Below, in pieces: positions 20,481 to 32,456 of a stretch of DNA of 41,057 bases; positions within the stretch are counted from its first letter, which is position 1, and each line of letters begins with the position of its first letter. A model generated the notes under the pieces. That model worked only from the letters and a program-made list of their open reading frames with translations, did no database searches and was not told the DNA's origin. Position numbers and translations under genes: made by a program. Source of the DNA: Basidiobolus meristosporus CBS 931.73 (taxonomy: Eukaryota; Basidiobolomycota; Basidiobolomycetes; Basidiobolales; Basidiobolaceae); contig MCFE01000738.1 in the NCBI GenBank assembly GCA_002104905.1, forward strand, positions 1-41,057, given 5' to 3'.

Positions 20481-22346
20481 TCACCCGCAAGTCGTTGAAT
20501 GGATGGGCACCTGGATGGCTCTCCAGACACTGCCATACCATCGCAGCAGCAGCAGTAACCAACAGGAGAGAGCGGCGTGCCGGATTCCCATGGCTCTCTT
20601 ATGCTCCTTTTTCTGTTGCATCCCCGCCATCAAGGTGTCTTTCATATGTACCGCATAGATCTCGCCAAATCGGCGTTTATTAAAGTCTTTACTTCCCGAG
20701 GAAAGAATGGTACCTGATTGGACCTGGGCCAAATCCCTGTTGAACATCCCATTGAGCCAGGCAGTATGGGTCGAGTGGGTTGTCAAGGTGGAGGCCGACG
20801 GGGCTTGGAATTTACGTCACATCCCAGGCAAGAAAAGAATTTCCTGTCAAAACAATCTAAAACAGCACCACACGTATCTTCCAGATTGGCATCTCACGTG
20901 GATCTATTTGGAAGGAATGTGATTTTCACATTTGGGAACTCTGCCGAGGTTACAAAGGAAATCCATCAGCACTTCGGGTGGTACAGCCGAGCGTGAGCCA
21001 GTGAGATTTTCCCGTTGCTCACAGGCTAGGTGTCCTGAGTTGTGTGGTTGAGAACGTTCATCATTACCTATGAGAGAGAGTGCACACTGGTGGGTTACCC
21101 AAATGGATGATCTGCTTACTCAGACATTGTGCCATATCCAGCGTATGGCTCAGTTTATGCTGACAAGGTTGGATGTGGTTAAACCTTAACGTGTCCACCC
21201 TTATCAAGATCTCCACCACTTGCTGTGAGATCTTGCCCTCTGGCTTCGATACATTCGTGATGTTTTAGAATCTCAACGGCTTGGATTTTCCAGCATTCTA
21301 CTGCGACACGTTCACACACCAACCTTATCCGATAAACGCATTCCCCTTTTGGCGCGAAGCCATATGGTACGAATAAGATCCAGATCTGTAGTTTGTACGA
21401 TGTTTCTCTGTGAGCTGTTTGGGAGGCTCTAGTATGCCGGGCAAGTAATTTGCAGGGCTCTAGCAAGTTGCCGTCAACCAACGTGTATCACTTCGCTCCC
21501 CAGGCGTGAATCTGTGATGTGGCGGCTTGGTAACATGTCGAAACAGGTTGTGCCTTCGTGGTCCTGTCAATAAGGACCTTCCCTAAGCTAGGTTTGCCAG
21601 ATACTGGATTTTCAATATACTGTATATGAGGCGATGGTAAGGTTGCATGAGGGAACTATAATCGCTTGGATACATTGTGTCAGACTAATACGAGAGATTC
21701 CATACAGGAGCTGAGGCTCAAGACTAAGTTATGCGTGTTTTTGGATTTCCTATTCGACTGGTTCAAGCGTTGTAACTTTGTCGAAAACACATCGCCAGCA
21801 GGTGCTGGGGTAGATCCGAGATCATAAAAAGGGATCAGCCAAACAAGTTTGTGGGTCATCAGAAGATATGACAAGAGGCAAGGGCGTGCCAATCAATGGG
21901 TATCGTGACCTCCAGTGTTTTCATAAAACGAATAACGCTACGGTGTCTGATTTTTCTGGTCCAAATCGATACGGCAAATATTGCAAATTTGTCTCCCCTT
22001 GACATCATAGGCTGTTGGTGCATTTCCCTGCGTTAAACCCACTCTGTAAACGCTGCCCGATCCTGACTTTCATCATAGATGGGTCAGTCTAACCTGTGTT
22101 ACAATCAATGGTCATACGGATTCGTCTCGAGTAACCCAATTGAATTGGAGCTTATCGAAAAGAAGATATGGTTTTGGGCAAGGCCGGTGCCTTATATATG
22201 AGTCGCCTTACCGCAAGTTTGGAGCTTGGCAATCATCTCTTACCACTTATCTTTCTTTCTCTCGAGATCGCTGAGTGCAAATCACATCAGTTTTGCTGAG
22301 CAACAGTTACGTTCTAGCGACTGTACCATACTGACTTCTAATACAT
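20481..22346. other. Intergenic between the two seven-helix genes, about 1.9 kb
   Basis: Mostly short frames. A minus frame at 20786-20481 (101 codons) has a hydrophobic segment near its end but no recognisable family. TATATAT at 22193-22199 lies 148 bp before the next start codon and may be its TATA element. Confidence 0.4.
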
Positions 22347-23385
22347 ATGGCTTTGCAAAATCCCTTGAATACTAATGATCTCTTCAACGACTGCATCCCG
22401 CTCATGGTAACTGCTGTGGCAATCCCAGTTGTTGCCAGCAATGTGTACCAGTCATCCAGGGTGGCGTACGTTTACAACTCCAATCCTCACAAAATCATCC
22501 TTGTATCGGGAGTCATTCTGGCCCTTTACACGCTTATATCGATGATTGATCTATTGTCGGGAATAATAGGATGCGACAAATTGTTCGGAACGTTCCAAAT
22601 CACCTGGTATTGCTCCTCGTTACTAATCGATGGCATAGTGTATCTTCGAGTGTATCGCCCTGGCCTATTATCCAAAATCATCGCCGTCCTGATGCTGGTT
22701 TGTCAGGTGGCAAGGTTGTTCTTCTTGGTCCGAACTATCATGCAAGCACAACTCTCCATCAATCAATTGGACATCTGTAAGGGCACGGTCTCAAGATCAA
22801 ATGCTATCGGCACTGCAGGTACCGAAGCACTATGCACGCTCTTTCTATTCGCCATGATTGTGAAGGAGATCCACCATCGCAGGACGAAGGAGAATTTCGA
22901 CTGGTTGACCACCGTGATAGAAGATGGGATCGTTTGTTCGGTTGGCATAGTACTCACCCAGCTGGTACTTACGGTAGTCGCGTTCTTCAATCGATGGCCG
23001 CTGGAGTTCTCGGCATTCCAATATATATCTTGTACGTTCCACTGTGTTGTATACTTACCTTAGCTTATACCAAAGATATTAATGCGTATTTTTTGCAGGG
23101 CTTTTGACCTCGAAATTACTTATCGAGCAACTCGAGATATACCATGGCAGCCGAGTGAGAGACAAATCATTGACTGCGAATTGTATTGCTACCACGTCAC
23201 TATCTCATTCGAGTAGAAGTGGCACAGGGAAGCCATTCGACGAGCAGAGCTCTTCCTTGCAACGAGGAAGCTCAGATAAGAGTCGACTTGTCCACCCGAA
23301 CCTGACAGCTCCTTGGGTTGACACGTACGATAAAGACGCAGCGGTCCATGAAATCACTCTTCATACACGATCCTCATTTTCTTGA
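22347..23385 (+). CDS. Seven-helix membrane protein, copy 2 of a related pair
   Basis: Predicted 323 aa from exons 22347-23031 and 23099-23385; the 67-nt intron (GTACGT...TTGCAG) is phase 1 and again splits a Trp codon. Seven hydrophobic segments lie between residues about 17 and 230 (PLMVTAVAIPVVASNVY, KIILVSGVILALYTLI, IIAVLMLVCQVARLFFLV, ALCTLFLFAMIVKEI, GIVCSVGIVLTQLVLTVVAF). The second exon starts WLLTSKLLIEQLEIYHGS and continues as a Ser/Thr-rich tail of about 85 residues. Same architecture, same intron position and a similar W-xx-SKL block as the gene at 19598, so the two are probably old tandem duplicates despite low overall similarity. Helix-5-to-6 loop HHRRTKENFDWLT is basic, consistent with a cytosolic side. 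No known receptor signature; function unknown. Confidence 0.7.
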
Positions 23386-24859
23386 TTGGTATTTCGATAC
23401 AAACGCTTGCCATTCGCGTGTTTTCAAATTTTTCGACTGTTCATATTTGGAGATCCTTCTCAACCTTCGGCCCCTTTCACGGCCCTCTTGATGCTGTCCT
23501 GTCCTACAATGAACAAGAGATCCTTGCGCCAATGTTCATCAGTTTTTACACATCAGCATTTGTAACCTAAAAAGCCAGTTTACATAAAAAGTACGCATAT
23601 ACAGTATCAGACCGAGGGGTTGTGTGCTAAATAATGCTTTTATGCTCCATGCCTAAGATTCCTATGTGTCGGGAAGCAAGGTACACCCTTCAGCAGTACG
23701 ACTGATCGGATCTCACATTGGCCCGGCCCCACAGTAATGTTGAATGACCTTACGTTTCGCTCACTGGACAGAGGTGCATTAGGACTCTGGCCAGAAGCAC
23801 GAATGATTGGTTGATCGCGAAGGTGCTGGTATTTGTTTGCACTGGTGGAGATGATTCATCACACCGTAAGTGATCTCAAAGCTCAATAGATTCAGATGTT
23901 ACATTGCTATTCACTCCTGAATGACAGTGTGGTCAGAGTTCTAATCCGTGCCATAATCACCTGTAAAGATTCTCAACACCACACAGGGGACAGGGGTTAG
24001 ACTGCTTTTCAGTCTCCAGTTGTTTGACTGCCGCATATTTGGGGCAAACTTCAGCACTGGTACCTCACTCACGAGGGTTTGTCATTCTAGGAATATTGTC
24101 TTCTGGGTTTGAGCACCCATGGAAGTTGTAAAGGAACGGCCAATAGGACGATGTGCTGTTGCAAGTATCAACGAAACAACCTTGGCAGTGCCAATTTTAG
24201 CACACCTCGTACTTATTCATGGCAAATCATCGCTTTGGAGGGGATGCGATGTTTCAAACTTCCCAGCAACTTCTGACTGTCCATTTAATGGGTCTCAGCT
24301 CTCCTTTTCCTGTCAATCAGGTTGCGAATTCGATTCTTAGTCGTGGTGTGGGGAGATGGCATGCCACACTATGCTCTCCCCATTCCAGAGGTACATTCCT
24401 ACACTCTTGTATACAGCCATGGATCTCTGGTATAGATAATTCAAGTCCAGGCATCTGTTAACATCCGTGCAGCGAAATACTGAACGAAATACGTATATGC
24501 TCTAGTTTGAAATATTCGGTGTATTTGATGACTAGAGTACGTCTTAGAGCGTGCCTGATTCAATAGCCAGTAGCTCACTGATTGCGCAGTGCAGCCTATG
24601 AACTACTCCGTACACTTGCTAGTCAAACACGACTCTGTATCAATCAAACTGTCCCAAATTTGGTAGGTGTTCCTGTGATTCGTAAGCTAAAAGCTACTAA
24701 CCCAGGTTTAATGCTACTCTGTATTTCGCTGGTGACGACTGGAACATGAGATCCTATAAAATACCCGGTTTACAGGTCGGAAGCCCACTCGTCTGATATT
24801 AACTGTCGATTCTGGTTTTCTAGCTCTTGATATTCACCAAATACCTTTTTTCCTCAATT
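23386..24859. other. Intergenic, about 1.5 kb; promoter of the Ni/Co transporter
   Basis: No gene seen; frames are under 81 codons and motif-free. TATAAAAT at 24755-24762, 105 bp before the start codon, is a good TATA candidate. Confidence 0.5.
24755..24762 (+). promoter_or_regulatory. Candidate TATA box of the Ni/Co transporter
   Basis: TATAAAAT, 98 bp from its last base to the ATG at 24860. Sequence and spacing only. Confidence 0.45.
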
Positions 24860-26047
24860 ATGGGCCTCGTTGACACATTCATGCTGGAGGAAAATCGGCC
24901 CTTCAGACGCAAGATGATCATTACCATCAGTGCCCTGGTCGTGGTCAATGTTGGCCTTTGGATTGGTGCGGTAATCGCCCTGAGGTCGTATGATGGACTT
25001 ATCAGCCAAGCAGTCCTAGCTTACACACTTGGGCTGCGCCATGCCCTGGACGCTGACCATATCACAGGTAAGCTTCGAGGATCTATCATATACGCACCAG
25101 GTTACTAATGCCGTTCGCTACTAGCTATTGACAATGTTACCCGCAAACTAATCCAAGCCAATAAAAGGCCATGTCTGGTGGGTCTTTTCTTCTCCCTTGG
25201 GCACTCAACCATCGTAATCGTGGCATCCATCGCCATTGCTGCCACTGCCACAGCCGTTGCAGATAGGTTCCCCGCATTCCAGGAGGTTGGTGGTGTTATT
25301 GGCACCTGCGTGTCTGGCGCGTTTTTGCTACTTATCGGGATCATGAACGCAGTCGTACTGGTTACCATCTGGAAGCAGTTAAAAACCCTTCGTCGTGAGA
25401 AGGTGTATCGTGAGATCGACGTTGAAGAGATGCTCAATTCAGGTGGTGTTTTGGCGCGCTTTTTCAGGCCCATTTTCAACTTCATCGATGCAAGCTGGAA
25501 AATGTACCCTCTAGGGGTGCTGTTCGGGTTTGGGTTTGATACAGCAACTGAGATCACACTTTTGGCCTTAGCCGCTACGCAAGCCAACAGTGGTTTGCCC
25601 ATTGGCCTAATCCTCTTCTTCCCGTTTTTGTTCACGGCTGGGATGTCATTGATCGATACTCTGGACGGAATGCTGATGCTATGTACTTACAGTTGGGCTT
25701 TCATCTCACCCATCCGAAAGATTTACTTCAACTTTACCATCACATTCATATCGGTGGTGATTGCGTTGGCCATTGGGATGGTTCAAGTGTTCAACATCTT
25801 GGGAGAGAAATTGGAGTTACAAGGCGCTTTTTGGGATTTCTTCGGCAAGGTCGGCGACCACTTCGACATCATTGGATATTGCATCGTAGGGTTCTTCGTG
25901 CTTATCTGGATTGTTGCCGCAGTGGTGTACAAGTATGGTGGATTCAAGGATCTCGAAAAGGACATAGTCGTTATTCGTGGTGAGGATGATGCTGTGCATC
26001 TGGAGAAAGGGGAAGATGGGCTGAAGGTTGAAACCACCATCAACTGA
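24860..26047 (+). CDS. Nickel/cobalt transporter, NiCoT family
   Basis: Predicted 376 aa from exons 24860-25067 and 25125-26047; the 57-nt intron is phase 1 and lies inside the signature motif, which is restored by the join: GLRHALDADHITAIDNVTRK. This H-A-x-D-A-D-H block in helix 2 selects the metal. Further NiCoT motifs are LFFSLGHSTIVI, LFGFGFDTATEI and PFLFTAGMSLIDTLDG. Eight membrane helices can be placed. Single-protein permeases of this family (bacterial HoxN, yeast-type Nic1) import Ni(II), often to supply urease, or Co(II). A charged loop at about 180-210 (KQLKTLRREKVYREIDVEE) separates helices 4 and 5. The C-terminus is cytosolic and acidic. The frame is open upstream to 24827 but without ATG; 24860 (MGLVDTFMLEENRPFRRKM) is the first. 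AATAAA at 26173-26178. Confidence 0.93.
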
Positions 26048-26374
26048 CAGCGTACCAGGTTCCATCATCGTACAATCCATCGCTATTCCTTCTACCCCCA
26101 AAATCATTACATATCAATGCCACCCGCTCTGCCCTAAAAATCATTACATATGGACCTTAATCGTACTCGAATAATAAACAATGCCACATGGTCTCCAGCA
26201 AAACTGGCAGTCGTAGTCCTGGAATTGACTCGACTAACCCTAACCCTATGTGAACCAAGGTGATTGATATACAATGCATTCTTGAATGCCAATGATGCGT
26301 GCTGATTGGGGCAAGCTTAAGAGACATGTCGAGAGATCAAAGGTATGTTTATCAATTGAGCACAAGGAGTATTC
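26048..26374. other. Convergent 3' intergenic region with two small repeats
   Basis: Lies between the stop codons of the transporter (+) and the esterase (-). Holds a 15-bp direct repeat (AAAATCATTACATAT at 26100-26114 and 26137-26151) and a two-and-a-half-unit telomere-like CTAACCCTAACCCTA at 26234-26248. No gene. Confidence 0.6.
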
Positions 26375-28253
26375 TTAAGCAGAATGCAGCGATTTCCAGA
26401 AACTAATTCTCGAATCTCTAACGCTATCTTGCATCGGCTCCTTCTCAACCCTACCTCCTGATTCGAAAACCAGTGAAACCCCATTTCCGTCAGTTAACGG
26501 CTCCCAATCCTCGCCTGGTACTCCGTGACTAGCAAAGTTGACCCAGTACTCGGTGATTCTTTGGGCTAGTTTCTTCTCAGCCTCATTGAGATAGTCTACT
26601 TGGTTGAAAACAAACGGAATTTCCACGGCATGATGAATGCCAAGGTTAAGATGGGCTGTTTTCTCCAACGGCGAGTTGAATCGATAGAAGTAAACCTTGC
26701 GCGACGGCCCCCCGCGGACCAGGTCGCATGCATTGTCTCGAATGGGGTGGACGAAAATTCGATCACCATATATTTTAGCCCCAGCGAGCATAACCGAGCC
26801 TTCAAATGAATCCAACGGATACAGACTCTCGATAGTTGGAACAATCTTAGCAGGGAAGACCGCCTCGAGATTGGCGCGGTACGTTTCTAATTTCCCAAAG
26901 CCAGCCAAGAATATAGACCCCTCGTCCGTGTTTTCTCCGATAATGATATCTTTGACGAACGGGTCAAAGTTGTCGGGATTCTGGTACAGGAGTCTGGGGC
27001 TCTGCTTAATGGTGGCGCCATCTATGGTTCCGACCCACAGCAAATACCTCTTTTCTGACACTGCAACTATGGTGTCTATGAGCTTCTCGCTAGACACCTT
27101 GCGGAGCTGGGCAACCTTGTCATCCCCGGTTATGGTCAGTTGCTTACAGATTTCGTCAAAAATTATTTGCTGTTTTTCCATGGTGGCAGCCGGCAGCGTA
27201 TCCAGACCACCGGACTGCAAGATAGCTCTCTGGAACAATCCTCTTGAGATGACCAGATGGTGAGCTAAACTGACGGAGCCTGCAGATTCACCAAATCCAC
27301 ATATACGAGTGCTGTCTCCGCCAAAATAAGAGATATTCTCTTTTACCTAAGAACAAAACACGATGAGGACGCCAAACCGTTTGACTGTAAGGAAATCATT
27401 GATATGCCCTACCCATTCAAAGGCAAGTCTTTGGTCCAAGAATCCATAGTTTCCTGCACTGCCATCCTCGGAATCTTCAGCAAGCTCTTTGCTTGCTAGG
27501 AAGCCAAACACATTGAGGCGATAATTGATGACTACTACCACAACCGGTTTCGCTTGGACCAACCGGGTACCATCTATTTGGATGAAAGCAATAGTACATA
27601 TCGAATTTCGGAGCTAGTCAACGCAAATGCATTGTTTTACGTTACCGTAAATTGGAAGCGAGTTTGCGCCGTCCTTTAGAGAGCCGCCATGAATCCATAC
27701 CTTAGAAAGCGAGCTTTGTAAGAGCGTGGCAAAGAGGTTTGAGCTAGCTGTAAAAACAAACCATCACTGGCCAACCCTCCTTGGGTTTGGTTGCCGAGGG
27801 TGGAGTCCAAATGTTTAAATTTAAACAGTTATCCTCATCCTGGTCAGGTACGAAATCCGAGATACCGGGAAAAGTTGCTATAAGAGCTTTCGGCTGAGGA
27901 CAGCTTGGCCTATGAAGCATAAATGGAAGGTTACATTCGCTAAAGTAAGGGGAGTTTTTAACTCAAAGAAATTGATACCCGGTCTTGGTTGCATCAAAGA
28001 GTTCCGTCGCACCGAGTTGTAGTTTCTGTGGTTTTTTCCATCTCAATTCACCAACTGGCGCCTTTCAGTCATAAGGACAAGTTGGCATTTCGCCTGGCTT
28101 GTGAATAGTGTAATCATCAGAAGGCTTGCGTGGGAACCCTACCTGAGCATACGGAATATTAAGGAAAGCTTGGTGCGCTTTATAGGCAAGGCCTTGATAT
28201 TTGCCTTGAGGGAGCTCAACAACGATTTGGTTTACGTAGCTCTCAGAACTCAT
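26375..28253 (-). CDS. Type-B carboxylesterase, apparently intracellular
   Basis: Predicted 519 aa from six minus-strand exons: 28253-28143, 28061-27979, 27939-27762, 27700-27646, 27573-27413, 27346-26375; introns of 81, 39, 61, 72 and 66 nt all keep the frame. Alpha/beta-hydrolase that cleaves carboxylic esters. Family motifs in order: FLNIPYAQ-APVGELRWKKPQ, DEDNCLNLNIWTP, VWIHGGSL (oxyanion hole), INYRLNVFGFLAS, GNYGFLDQRLAFEWV, FGGDSTRICGFGESAGSVS with the nucleophile Ser at about 217, GENTDEGSIF with the acid Glu at about 338, and GIHHAVEIPFVF with the His at about 435. No signal peptide, unlike most secreted fungal lipases of the class, so a cytosolic enzyme is likely. The 39-nt intron 2 (27978-27940) is unusually short but the join is needed to pass a TGA and recovers the family sequence. 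Natural substrate unknown. Confidence 0.92.
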
Positions 28254-30222
28254 ACTTGATTACAAGTATCCCCAGAACTGCATGATGAATTTATAGTGGT
28301 GACTAGCTAGCATGACACATCCATTGTGTAACAATTGTGATCCAATTGTTGCGAATGCTGTCGTTAAATCAAGTAGCGCTCCGAGCACTTCGCCAGGCTA
28401 AGCTTTGTGAGAGCCGTCGGCAAGAAATACCGAATATTCCCAGAACAGTCGTCACACATCTCGAAGTTGCATTTTGAGAAATAAACATTATTATTAAACA
28501 ACATTTCAAGGACTAATCAACTTTCATGCGTAGCATCGCTTACCTTCAGCATCCTACTTCACAAGGATTTGAATATTTTGGGGAGTGATTATTCCTATAT
28601 ACATTTAGTCCATCAACACAAGCCTTTGGAATATATCAATACCGGTTGATTTTTGAGCAGGCTTGGGAAAGGGTCAGCCCTGCTGAGGGTTGATGGTCAG
28701 AATATTTACCAGCAATTGACATTTGGGCCTGCAGCTGATTAGTAACAAAGGCCACTTTGGCCTGAGATGGAACGGAATCCAGTCGGCACGACACGAATTC
28801 GATATGTCACATCACCGGGAATATTGCCGGAGAATTGCTTGGGATCTGCCGCCAATGTCGGACCCTATCAATCTCTGAGATGAATGAATGATCCTTGTAA
28901 AATATGAGAACATACTCCTTCGCCACCAATCACGTGCACTCCTATGCAGGCGATATTCACCTAATAAACCAGTATCTTTGGCATGCCGTTGCATAGTTCT
29001 AGATCAAGTGGCATTGAGCCACCGCTATTGGATCCACTCAACTTCAGTTGCAACTTCCGTATTTAGTGTGATAGTTGGAGTCTATGAGCCGCCAAAGGAA
29101 CCGATTCCCGGAACACAAAGGGTGGAGGTGATCACCATGCATTCAAGTAGAACAAATTTCAGTTGGCTCGAGTTGCATCTTAATTTGGCAAGATCGTAGA
29201 TAACCATGGAAGTTCAATCCACAAGGGTAAACCAATAGCCACCAAGCCTTGCTTAACGGCGATCCCATGTTGTGTTGAACATTGGTGCGCGGCAGATTAG
29301 CCAAAACCAGCGCATAGGGCTGTGGCTTGTGAAGGGGGGTGGGCGAGTTTTAGTATGGTTGAAGGAAGGTTTCTCGTAAAAGGGAATCCGTATCTGGAGT
29401 AAATTTCCTTGTTTGATTCCTTCAGTCACTGGCGAATATGGCTAGCCAGTAATCTTTTCATTTCCCTGGCTAATCATCCCGGGTATGTCTTACCAGCAAT
29501 AATCATGGATATCGCCTCCCTTGGTCGGTCTCAACGTGAGGTACCCACTTCTCGACACTTGAGTGGTTTTGCTTGTACTACAGTTGTGACATGATGATGT
29601 GGCGACTTGTCGGGGAATATTCTCGTGGGTAATCTACGTTTGTGTTCACAGTACTGTTATTGTGGAATGCTCACGGCGGAATTCCTATAAATCGGGTGGC
29701 TGAATATTTTTAAGCGCCTCTTTTAAGATTTAATCTGTTCTGTTGAGTCACCATATTACGTTCGGAAATTTTGACTGAAGGGTAATCTTAGTGATTCTAG
29801 TATTCGGATGTACCAGTTTAGTAGATAAGCATTGGGCAGATGAGCCCTAATGGTCACATGGAATCAGATATGCCAACAAAGTGGACTCCACAGAAAGTCG
29901 ACCAGAACAGAATACGTCCAGCATGTGAAATCGTTGGCCAAATCGTCTAGCAGTCAGGCCCTCTTCGAACATTGGGTCGGAGATACCACAGTTAGAGTCG
30001 GAGAGCAAATAAGAATACCAAATTTGTATATGCTAAAGGAAGTCCGGACTTGGGAAACGAGGTCATGTCTATTGGTGTTTTCTAATTGGAAGCAATAGAG
30101 TGAGCATGGTAGACTATGGATCCGGTAACCATGAGAATTTGGGATTCTGAGGTATAAATAACCTCCAAACGACACGCTAAAAACCAAACATCTCAACTAC
30201 TCTACTTTAGACGTCAGCTATT
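28254..30222. other. Divergent intergenic region, about 2 kb
   Basis: Separates the divergent esterase and hexosaminidase genes. The frame 28888-29199 (103 codons) has no motif. I see no other gene; the right end holds a TATA element for the hexosaminidase. Confidence 0.5.
30153..30160 (+). promoter_or_regulatory. TATA box of the hexosaminidase gene
   Basis: TATAAATA, 62 bp before the ATG at 30223, followed by a CA/CT-rich stretch suitable for transcription start. Best TATA candidate in the window. Confidence 0.6.
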
Positions 30223-31905
30223 ATGGTTGCTATCAAGCTCCTGACCGGTCTCTCGCTATTTGCCGCCTCTACCATGGCTTGGGTCTGGCCATTGCCTCAG
30301 AAAATGGAGGTTGGCAACGATATCCTTCGTCTTGACGACAGTTTCTGGATTCACTACAATGCGCCTTACGAGACCCATGCTATTATTCGGAAAGCTATTC
30401 ATCGTTACAAGAAGTTGATCTTCAACAAGGGCGAATTTGGAGACCAGTTGGATACTGTTAACGCAACTGTCTTCCCTGCTGGAAAAACTTCGATCCCCGA
30501 GCTGCCTCCTCAACCGATGGGCTGGTATCCTAGTATGAACAGACTCGTCATCAACGTAGAGGATTCTAGTCTACGCCTCCAGATGGACACTGATGAGTCC
30601 TACACTCTTGATGTTCCTGCTGAAGGAGACTCCGTGATTACCGCAAAGACCGTCTTCGGAGCCCTTCGTGGACTCGAGTCCTTCTCTCAACTTGTCAAAT
30701 GGCACAGCTCTACCGATCAGTTCCGTATCCCATTGGCTCCAGTCCATATCACCGACTATCCCAAGTTCTCACATCGTGGTATCCTCATCGATACTTCACG
30801 TAATTATCTGACTCCTAAAGCCATCAAAAGAACCTTGGACGCTATGTCCTACAACAAGCTCAATGTTCTCCACTGGCATATCATTGATTCACATAGTTTC
30901 CCACTCAAGTCATGGATGTACCCTGAATTAGCCAGAGCTGCCTATAACAAGGACTGGGTCTATGATGAAAACACTATCCGTGACATCGTGAGTTATGCTA
31001 AGGACAGAGGAATCCGTGTCATGCCTGAGTATGATATTCCAGGCCACTCGTATTCCTGGGGTATTGCGATGCCTGAAATCGTTTCGTGCATGAACAGACA
31101 GCCCGACTGGTCCGATTTCGCTGCGGAGCCTCCCAGTGGCCAACTCAACCTTATCAATCCCAGAACATTGGAGGTGGTTCGCAATCTTTTGCAGGAAACC
31201 ACCAAATGGTTCGAAGAAGAACTCTTCCATATTGGTGGTGATGAGGTGAACATGAAATGCTGGGAAACCTCACCTGGATACCCCGAATATCTCAAGGAGC
31301 ACAACACTACCTTGGACGCCCTCTTTGCTGATTTCATTCACAAGGATCACAGCTATGTCAGAGAAAACAAGAAGGTTCCTGTCACCTGGCAAGGTGCTCT
31401 CCTTACTCAAAACGTCACAATGGAAGATGACGTCATTGTCCAGACATGGTTAGGAAATGCCGCCTCCGTTGCTGCAGTTCGCCTTGGTCATCGTGTAATT
31501 GCATCTAGCTACGAGCATTCTTACTTGGATTGTGGCCACGGTGCTTGGATTGCCTCTAGCCTTGGCAACTCCTGGTGTGACCCTTATAAGTCATGGCAAG
31601 TGATCTACAGTTACGAAATGACTGCAAACATGACTGAAGCTGAAGCTAAATTGGTCATTGGCGGTGAGACAGCCATGTGGGGTGAGCAGGTTGACTCTAT
31701 TAACTTTGATGCTCGTGTCTGGCCTCGTGCCTCTTCCTCGGCTGAGGTTCTGTGGAGTGGAAACACTCTGGCTAACGGAACTCTTAGACCCACTGCTGAC
31801 GTTTCCCCCAGAATTAATGAGATGCGTGCTCGTCTTGTTGACCGCGGCATTGGTGCTGCTGCTCTCCAACCACTTTGGTGCCAGCGTTTCCCTGGCATGT
31901 GCTAA
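30223..31905 (+). CDS. Secreted beta-N-acetylhexosaminidase (GH20)
   Basis: 560 aa, single exon. Removes terminal GlcNAc/GalNAc from chitin oligomers and glycans. A signal peptide fills about 1-19 (LLTGLSLFAASTMAW). The N-terminal domain (about 25-160) has the GH20b look; the catalytic barrel starts at HRGILIDTSRNYLTPKAIKR, continues with NKLNVLHWHIIDSHSFPL and the catalytic Asp-Glu pair D340-E341 in FHIGGDEVNMKCWE, then VTWQGALL, WLGNAA, GGETAMWGEQVDS and WPRASSSAEVLW. Substrate-assisted catalysis through the acetamido group is known for the family. Several Asn-x-Ser/Thr sites fit a secreted glycoprotein. Codon use is markedly biased and the gene has no introns, both unlike the neighbouring esterase; this suggests strong expression or gain as a retro- or transferred copy. 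AATAAA at 32046-32051. Confidence 0.96.
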   Translation: MVAIKLLTGLSLFAASTMAWVWPLPQKMEVGNDILRLDDSFWIHYNAPYETHAIIRKAIHRYKKLIFNKGEFGDQLDTVNATVFPAGKTSIPELPPQPMGWYPSMNRLVINVEDSSLRLQMDTDESYTLDVPAEGDSVITAKTVFGALRGLESFSQLVKWHSSTDQFRIPLAPVHITDYPKFSHRGILIDTSRNYLTPKAIKRTLDAMSYNKLNVLHWHIIDSHSFPLKSWMYPELARAAYNKDWVYDENTIRDIVSYAKDRGIRVMPEYDIPGHSYSWGIAMPEIVSCMNRQPDWSDFAAEPPSGQLNLINPRTLEVVRNLLQETTKWFEEELFHIGGDEVNMKCWETSPGYPEYLKEHNTTLDALFADFIHKDHSYVRENKKVPVTWQGALLTQNVTMEDDVIVQTWLGNAASVAAVRLGHRVIASSYEHSYLDCGHGAWIASSLGNSWCDPYKSWQVIYSYEMTANMTEAEAKLVIGGETAMWGEQVDSINFDARVWPRASSSAEVLWSGNTLANGTLRPTADVSPRINEMRARLVDRGIGAAALQPLWCQRFPGMC

Positions 31906-32456
31906 CTCATTGAAATTATTTTCTGACTCCTTCCTCAGGTTGTCGCCCGACATATGAAGTTGGATAGCAATATCGATTAGAACTGTATAGTAGAGCGTTT
32001 TAAGTTTGAAAAATAAGAATCATTGAAATGCGAAATTATTGCTCAAATAAATCCAGCGTTTTCCATGTAACTATCTGTTTACAGTATCTCACTATTATGA
32101 AAAATTGCCGAGATACGGGCTTCTAGGAACATCCCTGCTTGATCTCGATTTGAAACAGACCATCAGGGGTACTAAATATCTAGTCTTATACTAATTCTGC
32201 CACACCAGTATTGCACGTCTAATGGGAATCAGATGATTTCTGCATAGTTGCCAAATTTTCCTTCAGATGGAAAGCAATACTCCATCACGTGGTGTCGTTG
32301 AAAACAGCTATCTTACTGGCAGCATATACATATGTGGTGAAATTAAAGCAGAAAGCAAAGGTAGGGAACAAGTATTTTCAACCAATGCAGTCAGCGCTTG
32401 ATGCAGTTTACAGCTATATGCAAACGAATATCTTTGCCAGATACTCCGGGTAATAC
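31906..32456. other. Intergenic, AT-rich
   Basis: 3' region of the hexosaminidase gene, then AT-rich sequence with no frame of note up to the LTR relic. Confidence 0.5.
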
